A stretch of 64,000 bases of DNA from Russula earlei (lineage: Eukaryota > Basidiomycota > Agaricomycetes > Russulales > Russulaceae): contig JAGFNK010000131.1 of the NCBI GenBank assembly GCA_025769875.1, forward strand, positions 52,568-116,567, read 5' to 3'. The notes under the pieces were generated by a model. That model was given only the letters and a program-made list of their open reading frames with translations. It was not told the origin of the DNA and did not search any database. Position numbers and translations under genes: made by a program. Numbering within the stretch: position 1 is the stretch's first letter; each line of letters opens with the position of its first letter. Shown here piece after piece: positions 56,653 through 64,000 of the stretch.

Positions 56653-56869
56653 AAGTTGTTGGCGTCACTTCTTTACCAGTCGTTGATTGGGCATTGGGGG
56701 GGGAAATGATGGGATGGACAATGCAACACTTTGAAAGTTTCTCTTTGCCACCAAGCAGACTGAGTCAGCATAGATGGACTCAGTCCACCCTGTGACTGCA
56801 TGATACCATCAATGAAAAATTTATTTTACATACACATAACACATAACAACACGACATTTGAAATTACAA

Positions 56870-58212
56870 TTACAATTTAGTTTGTGCGAACATATTACAT
56901 ATGTATTGACATGCAAGATTGTGCAATTCTGGATCCTTATCTAATCCAAGTGTGAGGTAACTATCAACATCTGCAATATTGCCATTGGAGAGGAGGCTGA
57001 GTGCTGGGACAATGTCACCCATTGGCAGCCAGTGACCATCCTTGATATCAGTGGCAAGGGTTTTGACTGCCAGTGACCGACGTGCATGCTCAGGAACCGT
57101 CATAAGCACAGGTACAACAGCACCCGTAGACATATTCCCAAGTTGTTCTTCAAGTGAGGGTGTGGCTTCAAGGGCAGGCTCAGGCTTGGGCTTGTTGAGA
57201 GCTTGCACAGTCGAGTCAAAGGACTCAATGACCCTGTTCATGACCGCTGACATACCAATGACAGCCAATGCTGCAGTGTCGGTCCTTTGTCTTTTGCTTG
57301 ACATTTCACTTATGGAGATGTGATTGGATCTATGCTTCTGAACTGAGAAGCAGGGTGAGAGGAGAGGCATTTGACAGTGAAGTTGATGAGAAACGCACCA
57401 CCATCAAATTGAGATCTGAATGAGTTGGGGGACAGATTAGAAGGTGACTGGGATGGAGGATCTGAATCTGTATGAAGTGTTTGCTGTGTACCCCGATAGG
57501 CACTTTTGCCTTTGGATTTTGATCCAACGAGAGACTCCATAGCCTTGCAATGTGACCAGCCCTTGTTGCAGTACTTGGCGCTTGGTTTTTTCTGCTAAGG
57601 TCAGACGTTGTTAAAAGCAGGAGTTATACACACACCTTGACTAAATCAGCCCACTGCCCCTCCATTTCTAACCCTACATCCACCCCTTTCTCATCATCCC
57701 AGGGAAACCCAGACTGTAGCTTGAGGAAGGAGATGATACTGTATTCAGTCTTCAACTGTTGGATGGCATCAGCATTGAGGGAAGGGATGAAGTGGACAAT
57801 ACAGCACCCTGTTCCATTTTGTTTTGCATGTGCTCCCAGTCTTGACACCACCCTTCTCACAGAGGGGGTTGATCTGAGAGACTGCGTCATTGAAGATGTG
57901 GTCCTTGAACATAGAGTTGGAGGTCATTTCATCCCTATGCTCCAAAAGAAAATCTAAAAAGGCCACTTCATCCTTAGTTGTCCATGTGGCGTTACCATCT
58001 GCTTGACTTTCTCCCACAGAAGAATCAGAGGCTGAGCAGGTCTGCATGTATGATGGGGGTACCAAACAAAGGAGGTATGGAGGGAGGAGGGGATTAAAAA
58101 AAGAAGGCAAGAGAAAAATGCATGCCACACATACATGGAAAACGACAACAGAGGGAAAGTCCTGAACAAAGCTGAGTACCAACTCCCAAGTCAACTCCGA
58201 GTATGCAGACAT
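56870..58212 (-). pseudogene. Harbinger-associated Myb/trihelix-like protein
   Basis: Second gene of the element, upstream of the transposase on the same strand. Segments in order: TWTTKDEVAFLDFLLEHRDE...FKDHIFNDAV...CKTKWNRV (58000-57830), LKTEYSIISFLKLQSGFPWDD and GQWADLVK (57770-57630), AKYCNKGWSHCKAM (57565-57530), then a Ser-rich linker and a C-terminal helical part (RTDTAALAVIGMSAVMNRVI to TKL, stop at 56870). The Trp-spaced helix pattern is that of Myb/SANT-like proteins that help Harbinger transposases bind DNA. Exon joints could not all be placed, and frame changes suggest decay. Confidence 0.7.
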
Positions 58213-58899
58213 CTAACTTCACACACGCGAATATGCAATCACAACAAGTGAATTTGCAAATCTGGTGGGAAAGAGCTCATAATTATAATTAAAGAAATTA
58301 TAATTAAAGAAACTCATATTAGTCAATCAAGTTATCGTTCATCATGCCTGTGACTCCTGTCACCCCTGGAAAATACTGAAATCCAAGTTCAAGTTCAAGA
58401 TTCAAGAATTCTCAGTTGGTAAATGGGGCCTTATATACTGTATCTAGGTGCAGCTAAATTATGGGAGCCTAATATTTAGTTCTTGAAATGTCGATTTTTG
58501 GGTGCTGACTAGGGCTGTGCACTGTACCTGTGTATGTATGGGTGTACGGGACCCATACCTGTCCCGTTCGCTGACTGCTGCAGAGTTTATATGGTATGGG
58601 TATGGGATGGGTATTACCCATTGAGACCCATCAGTTGATGGCCATGTACGGCCATCATACTGTATGGGTACTTTGTAGTCTAGATTTGGAATATACTGTA
58701 TTTCTTGACCACATGTTGCCAATGTCACCTGGTCATGGTGTTGTCACTGTGACAAAAAACAACTGTCACAAACAACTTGCCTTGCTGATGACATGCACTG
58801 ATAAACACCCAGGTTTCACTGTCCAGTGTCCCATGCTCAATGTTCAGCCATCTATTGCAATATGTATGCTTCTCTCTCTTAGTTGTATAGTTTCATGAG

Positions 58900-59257
58900 T
58901 CTTAACAGCTTAGGCTGGACTGATTGTTGCTGGATTGTTTGTGGATACTTAGGTGCCAAAATTTGATCCATTGCAATGCTGGGAAGGGGTGATCATCGTA
59001 CAATGATGTTTTTTTTAGTGCAGCATGCAGGATTAGGTGGGTCCTTTGCCACATTGGTAATCTCTTTGTGAGCTGATTTTGCGTTCAGGGATCTACTCAA
59101 CAGACTTTTTTTTGGTGCATTGAAAACCTCCACTCTGCTCTTGTTTTCACCCCATTTGCCCATTGTCACACCTCCAGCTGCACGTCATGATGATTGGAGG
59201 TAGTTCAGAGGGTAAGTACAACATTCAATCCACAACGATGTAATCTGAGGATTGCAG
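58900..59257. other. Spacer between the tandem duplication and the MULE
   Basis: No frame of note. A T-rich segment GATGTTTTTTTTAG lies near 59003, and CAGACTTTTTTTTGG near 59101. It may hold the 5' end of the MULE. Confidence 0.4.
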
Positions 59258-61042
59258 ACAGCTACTGATCAATGTGCCTTGCGACCTGATGGGACTCTAA
59301 AAGACACATCAGACATTGTTTGGTTCAATGATAAGGATGATGACACACCTATCGCATCCACAAGTACAGTTCAGACCTGTAAGTTTCTGTTCTGTTCTCT
59401 TCCTCACATGCTAAAGGCTCCTCAGCATGAAATCAACGAACCTGGAACACTGCAACTGAAGTGATCTATCGAAATACGATGCTCTTAAGTACTCCAGAGC
59501 GTCTCTAAGTACACTGCAAGTAGCTACCATCAATAAGAAACAAAGATCATACAAGGATCAGTCATTAGTAGCTACCGATTGTCATCAATTAACTTATCAT
59601 TGTAAGTAACACAGATCTCAGCATATGAGCTGAGCCAGACCGTGTGATCCGATGCATCATGCACCTGAGCTAAGCCGGTGATGCCCAGTCCGTGTAACCG
59701 ACACGTCAACACATCTGAGCTGTGATTACATCACAACATCCCAGGGTAGTGGTAACACACCAAATCAATGATAATCTCAACACTATCCGGCCGTCTATTA
59801 TTATGACAGATCATGATGCCATGCAGATTGCCACCCTCAAGATTGCTTATCTGGGAAGTCAGATATGGCTTTGCAAATGGCACGTGTTGCATGCAATGCA
59901 ATCACACTTCAATACAACCGAATTTCCTGATCTGTGGGATAAGATCAAGAGATGGGTACATACAGATGATCAGGCTGACTTTCTGCAAATCTGGGAGGAG
60001 ATCTCCACTGATCCTCAGGTCCCACAAAGTTTTGTGAACTACCTTGGGTGTGAATGGATGCCTGTGGTGCATATGTGGTCCATGGTCTTCTGGAAAAATC
60101 AGCATATCTTTGAGGAAGGGGACACAAATATGTTGATCGAAGCATATGTGTTCCAACTGATCCAAAGATAAGATGACTTAATCATTTTTTAGATATCATC
60201 ACGTCCTCAAATCACACTGGCTCGATGGCAAGTGCAATCGGTGGATCGATTGAATCTTATTTGTGCTAGTGCATTGAATGGTGCTGTATTACCAAAACAG
60301 GCATGAACGTCAGAAAGTCGGGCTCAATGGTCGGGACCTGGCGGCTGACAGGGGTCGGAAACTTTTTGCCTGTGCCAAGAGCATATCACAAGATTCGATT
60401 TTGCAATTCGATGAGATCTGCTTTCACGTCACTTCACAATCCTGGTCTGGCAAGTTTTACTCAATCGATCTGATGAAGTCAACTTGTGATTGCACAGATT
60501 ATCCATGGATTAGATTCTGCAAACACATTGCAGCAATCTACATCCACTTTCCCCACCTCTGTCCTGAAGAGAGCACCCTAAAAAGCTCCCACAGAGAATG
60601 CAAATAGATCCCCTGACCCACCATCCCCATCCACCAGGCCAAGGGAGAGCCTAGTATCTCTCTCACAGGAGATCATATCAGTTATCACGCTGATCTTGCA
60701 TCTAGGCTTGAGGATACTAATCAATCAGCGGAGATTGTCGAGGCCGCCTGGGCCGCCAAATACAGTTTGGCAGCCACAATTAATATAATTCAAGGTTTCA
60801 AGGTCTTACCCGATAAGAAGGTAATTGTGCCCAATCAGCATACATGGACGGAGACAGCTGAGCATATGGGTGTCAAACGGGGCCCAAACAACGGACCAGT
60901 CTCCCCGACTGCACGGGGACTTACAGCGCAAAGCATCGGCGTCACTAAGGGAAAGTGCTGCCATGTTCACAATGATCCGTACGCTGGGGGTGAATGGTTG
61001 GGTAAGCTGCGCCAAGCCCGATGCAACATCTGCTGCCACTAA
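59258..61042 (+). pseudogene. MULE transposase with SWIM zinc finger, interrupted
   Basis: Blocks in order: a short N-terminal exon (TATDQCALRPDGTLKD, WFNDKDDDTP, 59258-59378); the DDE core (PSIIMTDHDAMQIATLKIAY, WLCKWHVLHAMQSHF, 59786-60171); a short bridge (KSHWLDGKCNRWIDR, in another frame near 60210-60250); and the SWIM finger (STCDCTDYPWIRFCKHIAAI, C-x-C...C-x-H, 60480-60540). A C-terminal tail follows (QHTWTETAEHMGVKRGP, GLTAQSIGVTKGK, DPYAGGEWLGK) to 61042. An LTR-like fragment at 59445-59745 sits between exon and core, and the frame changes at several places. MULE transposases move Mutator-like elements. Terminal repeats were not found. Confidence 0.75.
59445..59745 (-). repeat. LTR fragment related to Copia-B LTR
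   Basis: Read on the minus strand it matches the Copia-B LTR in pieces: TTGTGATGT(A/G)ATCACA, GGGCATCACCGGCT, CAGCTCATATGCTG, GACAATCGGTAGCTACT, TACTTAAGA and TAGATCACTTCAGTT. Similarity is clear but well below that between the Copia-B LTRs, so it is an older relative. It looks like a solo or truncated LTR inserted in the MULE. Confidence 0.72.
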
Positions 61043-61647
61043 TGCATGCATGCATGCCCTCGGGGAACCGCTGTCTCAAACCCCCCTCCCTTGGAACCCC
61101 CCTTGGAACCCCCTCCCTCAGATGCCACCACCTCCCTTGCACCATGTCCCTTCAGACTTGCACTGCCACCTATTCTAGTGGCCTCATCTTCTGCTGATCC
61201 TTACAATAGAAAATCTTTATTTGTATTGTAATTTATTTTCAAGATACATAATAAATAAGTCATTAAATAAGTGATTTAGAAAATACTTTGATGTCATTTA
61301 CATGCATGATTGAAGCCCCGATTATCTTGCCGACCCAATCACCTTTTATAGTAACTTTTGATCATCTAACCACTGCTAAAAGTACGCAACTGAGGTTGTG
61401 ATGAGCTAGGACAGATCATGACACATGCTCCCAAATAGGATGATTTACAACACTCTCAACACCCCAATGTCACTTGCATAGTTACAACAACCTACAAGGT
61501 ACCCACTTGCTTAGCTTGTTAGCTATGCTCTAGTATGCTGTGGTTGGAGCCTGTATTTATTATTTTGATGTGCTCTCGATCAGATCTGATTTCCTTCACC
61601 CTGGATCAGCCAATCAGATTACATCAGATATGGGGTACCGCCGCTTT
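61043..61647. other. AT-rich spacer after the MULE
   Basis: Contains GCATGCATGCATGC at 61045-61057, TTGGAACCCCCC twice near 61090-61112, and an AT-rich stretch at 61200-61290. The block CACTTGCATAGTTACAACAACCTACAAGGT near 61469 resembles CACTTGAGCATTAGCACAACCTCTAAGGT of the Copia-A LTR (63601), so an eroded LTR-like fragment may be present at 61430-61600. No gene. Confidence 0.45.
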
Positions 61648-61720
61648 CCTGATCCTGATCCATCCTGATCCTGATCCATCCTGATCCTGATCCATCCTGA
61701 TCCTGATCCATCCTGATCCT
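61648..61720. repeat. 16-bp tandem repeat (CCTGATCCTGATCCAT)
   Basis: About four and a half copies, made of the words CCTGAT and CCAT. Upstream of the small secreted-like locus at 61911. Confidence 0.9.
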
Positions 61721-61910
61721 GTTCCCTGATGGACTCTGAAAGCTGAAAGCACCGCGTCCCGTTCGTGTATGAATACAAACTGTCCAGCTGTATGATCTTC
61801 ATGCCATACTTGGTGCTGGTTACCAAAAGACTTTCGCTGCCTCCATCTTGTTCACCACGACTTCCACACGGTCCACGACTTGCTCACTTTTAATCCCGCT
61901 CAAAATTACA

Positions 61911-62358
61911 ATGCGTATTTCTCTTCTTTTGTCCATATTCGGCCTCGCTGTGGGCGTCGCTCCGTCATCCGCACTTCCTTCAAGTCGTGCTAGGTGGGCC
62001 CACTCTTCCAGTTCCGCTACATCTCTCAAATTGACTTTTACATTGCAGAGCCTCTAAGACGACGTCCAGACGCAATCCCTACAAGAAGCGCCCGACTTCG
62101 TCATCCGCACTTCCTCCAAACCCTCCAATGTGTGCCCACTGTTCCAGTTCCACGACATCTTTAAATTGCCTTTTATTTTGCAACCTCCCTCCTATCAAAC
62201 AACGAGAAGACCAACCGGTACTTCAGGATGATATAGGGTATGCAATGCAGTCAAACGAGCAGCTGGAAATGTTGTCGTTCCTGAATGACCCGGAAACGCA
62301 AAAGAAGACGGCGAAACAGACGCAGGAACGTAGGCATGCAGGGGAGGCGAGTCACTAA
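61911..62358 (+). CDS. Small secreted-protein-like locus, copy 2 (paralogue at 16205)
   Basis: An ATG at 61911 starts MRISLLLSIFGLAVGVAP, a plausible signal peptide, followed by SSALPSS. The downstream exon frame QPVLQDDIGYAMQSNEQLE and MLSFLNDPETQKKTAKQ ends at 62358 (ERRHAGEASH). An intron with acceptor TTTTACATTGCAG (near 62047) would link the two parts, but the exact exons are uncertain because the segment 61966-62070 is imperfectly duplicated at 62098-62197 (TCATCCGCACTTCCT, then GTTCCA...CATCT and TTTTA.TTTGCA). The leader and signal peptide resemble the locus at 16205. Function unknown; a secreted protein of under 120 residues is my inference. Confidence 0.4.
61966..62197. repeat. Imperfect tandem duplication of about 130 bp within the small locus
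   Basis: Both halves begin TCATCCGCACTTCCT(T/C)CAA and share CCCACT(C/G)TTCCAGTTCC and TTTTA(C/T)(A/T)TTGCA. It duplicates the putative intron with its acceptor, which may have created a second splice site. Confidence 0.65.
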
Positions 62359-62614
62359 GAAGCCCCGGGGATATGACGTGTGTCGAGTCAGTAGTTAAAT
62401 GCTAGGTTCCCGCCAACATGTATATAACAGTGTGCTTGCCCTGCCTGGAGGTAGTGCTGACACCGGAAGCCCCGTCCGCGGAACACGTGCTGGGACAGGA
62501 GGTGTCACCGCCGTCGGGTTAGACGATGATTGATTAGACTCGTTGAGTGTTCGATGATAGAGTTAACTGGTAGTCAGACAGTTATTGAGAAGAAAGGAAT
62601 CAATTGTCTGGTAA
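62359..62614. other. Spacer, no gene seen
   Basis: No frame or repeat of note. The stretch CATGTATATAACAGTGTGC (near 62418) contains a TATA-like word. Confidence 0.4.
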
Positions 62615-63277
62615 CTAGACAGGAGATTCAACTTGGCCTCTTAATGAGACCTTTGTACAGTTTATATACCTGCGAGAATACCTAGAACTTGATGGTACAT
62701 TTGAGAGCGAGAGTTTGTGAGAATTGTATAGAAAGCTGGGGAATAGTCCATGCATAGGAGGAAAAGACAAGTAGCTACAATGCATGACTGGAACGTTCGA
62801 AAATTTACCATATGCGGTTCTTTTCCTTGCACCCTTGCAGGCATGCAGTATCATCACCCTCCTCCAAGACTGGACGTCCTCAGCCAGGATGGCACCACCC
62901 ATTAGGGATTGGCTTGGGAATGGAGATTTTTGCACAGGGGTTGTCATTGTCAAAACGCTGGAGGTGGGCAAGATGAATGGAGAGTTGGGCAGCCTCAAGA
63001 CAATACCTGCATTTGAGCTGGGCTTCCCTGGTGATGTGCATGTTGGCGTTGAGAGCTTCACTCGTTGCTTGGAAGTCCATAAGTTGGATGTCAAGTTCAT
63101 GGTAGCAATAGACATCCGCCATGACCCCCCAGTTGAGTTCCTTCTAGGCTGCCTTGTAGAGGTAGTGGAATGTGACAGATGACACTTGTAGTTGACACAC
63201 AAGGGAAAGGGTTTTGAGGGTAGCATCTCGATCATTAATGGGGGAAGCGTAGACCTCCATGGTGGATTTGGTCTCAT
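62615..63277 (-). CDS. Unrecognised minus-strand ORF region, possibly a repeat-associated fragment
   Basis: Two overlapping minus frames are open: 62615-63277 (220 codons) and 62880-63122 (80 codons). The shorter one reads HELDIQLMDFQATSEALNAN and REAQLKCRYCLEAAQLSIHL, more like a real helical protein (regular Leu/Ala spacing) than the longer, Ser/Pro-rich frame. It may be an exon of a gene whose 5' part was displaced by the Copia-A insertion at 63285. I do not recognise it with confidence. Confidence 0.3.
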   Translation of the reverse strand: MRPNPPWRSTLPPLMIEMLPSKPFPLCVNYKCHLSHSTTSTRQPRRNSTGGSWRMSIATMNLTSNLWTSKQRVKLSTPTCTSPGKPSSNAGIVLRLPNSPFILPTSSVLTMTTPVQKSPFPSQSLMGGAILAEDVQSWRRVMILHACKGARKRTAYGKFSNVPVMHCSYLSFPPMHGLFPSFLYNSHKLSLSNVPSSSRYSRRYINCTKVSLRGQVESPV

Positions 63278-63284
63278 TAGTAAT

Positions 63285-63669
63285 TGTTGAACTGGAACCC
63301 AAACAGATCAAAGGAGGCGAAGACCTTCATACAAGGTTCAAGATCCGCTCATAGATGTTACGTGTTAGACAGAACTTTAGTATATGCACTTATGGCAATA
63401 GGGTTACACATACTACGCTATCTATCACAAGATGCAGCCTTATGCTGTGTCTAGAACGTTTCCACATCATGCGTCACTGAATGCGCGATATAGTGGACAC
63501 CTGTAGTCACCTCTTTCGGACTTAGGAACAGCCCTGGGTCATAGAGGTATAAATACCATACATGTAGATGAGTATACACATCGCTCTACACCCCAATATC
63601 ACTTGAGCATTAGCACAACCTCTAAGGTGGGTTGCTTGGCCTGTTAGCTGCACTCTATGCTGCGCAACA
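63285..63669 (+). repeat. Copia-A copy 2, 5' LTR
   Basis: 385 bp; differs from the copy-1 LTRs at scattered sites (for example AAACAGATCAAAGGAGGCG against GAACGGATCAAAGAAGGCG). Confidence 0.93.
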
Positions 63670-63831
63670 GGTTATGCAAGCCATGCGCCTTCATTGGCTG
63701 GAATGATGGCGAAGCATCCCTGAAGCCTGCATGCTGCAGTGAGCTAGTCTACCCTATGGGGAGACTATGTTGGCTTGTTTGAATACAAATACTCTTACTG
63801 ATGACCTCTAAGCCCCTTTCTAACAGCTACT

Positions 63832-64000
63832 ATGTCGTCATCTCAACCCTCTGCCCCTGTTGTCCCCATCCTTGATGGCGCAAACTATGGTATTTGGTCA
63901 AAGGCTATGAAAGCCTACCTCATGTCCGTTGGACTGTGGGGTTATTGCAATGGCACATTTGACATGCCAACCCTTCCTGGACTTCCTCAGGCACCTCTTG
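63832..64000 (+). CDS. Copia-A copy 2 gag, partial
   Basis: The frame is open from the ATG at 63832 to the window end, 56 codons. It starts MSSSQPSAPVVPILDG, then GIWSKAMKAYLMSVGLWGY and PTLPGLPQAPL. The same stretch is frameshifted in copy 1 (52911-53144), so this copy preserves a better gag start. The frame continues beyond the window. Confidence 0.85.
   Translation, partial: MSSSQPSAPVVPILDGANYGIWSKAMKAYLMSVGLWGYCNGTFDMPTLPGLPQAPL

Larger units (their letters stand above)
55070..58430 (-). mobile_element. PIF/Harbinger DNA transposon with long terminal inverted repeats
   Basis: 3361 bp, ends GGCCCCGTTTACCAAC...GTAAATGGGGCC, flanked by the 3-bp duplication TTA (55067-55069 and 58431-58433). 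Terminal inverted repeats are about 195-210 bp (55070-55264 and 58220-58430); the right one has an extra 20-bp AAAGAAATTATAATT repeat. The two genes on the minus strand, a DDE transposase and a Myb/trihelix-like protein, and the TTA target are the hallmarks of the superfamily. Confidence 0.93.
54367..58899. repeat. Tandem duplication (unit 1 54367-54941; unit 2 54949-55069 plus 58434-58899)
   Basis: Unit 1 (575 bp) and unit 2 (587 bp after removal of the Harbinger element) share long stretches: GCCATTTTTGGATGT, TTTCTCAACAGATTG, CTTTGACAGTAGAACCTTA, GGGTGCTGACTAGGG, TGGGATGGGTATTACCCATT, CTTCTCTCTCTTAGTT. Unit 1 keeps the uninterrupted sequence at the place where the Harbinger element sits in unit 2. 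Confidence 0.9.
63285..64000 (+). mobile_element. Second Copia-A copy, 5' end (runs off the window)
   Basis: The LTR at 63285-63669 (TGTTGAACTGG...CTGCGCAACA) matches the Copia-A LTRs but on the plus strand. The gag start follows. The 5-bp flank GTAAT (63280-63284) is the predicted left target duplication; the right one lies outside the window. The primer-binding region has a 7-bp deletion (GGTTATGCAAGCC against GGTTATGGGCCCTGCAAGCC). Confidence 0.92.

Noticed and set aside
1..64000. tRNA, rRNA, riboswitch or bacterial-type operon
   Set aside because: No cloverleaf, ribosomal sequence or Shine-Dalgarno-led gene string was recognised. A program such as tRNAscan would be decisive; none was run.

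Overview
The window comes from a filamentous fungus, almost certainly a mushroom-forming basidiomycete (Agaricomycetes). The evidence is: genes dense in 45-130 nt GT-AG introns with an 11-nt micro-exon; an F-box family, a NACHT-WD40 NLR, a fungal HKD phospholipase D and a DUF1687/FMP46 gene of basidiomycete type; and a repeat complement of Copia, Ty3 chromovirus, PIF/Harbinger and MULE elements. No prokaryotic operon, tRNA, rRNA or CRISPR was seen. Exon borders were worked out by hand from splice sites, reading phase and family conservation.

Positions 1-34 kb form a gene compartment. It starts with two tandem F-box paralogues (744-3526 and 7633-10337, both minus). They share the same 11-exon structure and are each followed upstream by diverged copies of one non-coding segment. 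A decayed lysine-methyltransferase-type gene lies between (10.8-12.0 kb). A phospholipase D of the HKD superfamily (17.1-19.7 kb, plus) converges on a NAPE-PLD-type metallo-beta-lactamase (19.9-21.7 kb, minus). These are two unrelated enzyme folds acting on phospholipids. Next come a proline-rich hypothetical protein (23.1-24.2 kb), a thioredoxin-like FMP46 gene (26.6-27.2 kb), a 5'-truncated Zn2Cys6 transcription-factor remnant (27.8-28.9 kb) and a large NACHT-WD40 NLR (29.5-34.1 kb). The NLR has twelve almost identical 126-bp WD40 repeats and two frameshifts.

Positions 34.4-64 kb are transposable elements with no host gene recognised with confidence. A Copia element (Copia-A, minus, 34443-53698, target duplication ATTCC) has been split twice. 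A second Copia (Copia-B, plus, 37039-42328, TCATG) lies in its integrase region, and a chromovirus (plus, 43945-52050, GTTTG) lies in its gag/protease region. The chromovirus is itself split by a solo LTR (48500-49205, ACGT). To the right lie a PIF/Harbinger element (55070-58430, TTA) inside one unit of a tandem repeat whose other unit preserves the empty site, a broken MULE with an LTR fragment in it, a small secreted-protein-like locus, and the start of a second Copia-A copy in the opposite orientation (63285 to the window end).

For a second look I would pick: the third ORF of the chromovirus, with two tandem CCHC zinc knuckles downstream of the integrase/chromodomain; the hypervariable WD40 array of the NLR at the edge of the transposon-rich block; the shared Copia primer-binding site that matches the anticodon arm of initiator tRNA-Met; and the repeated single-base frameshifts, mostly at homopolymers, which may be decay or assembly error.
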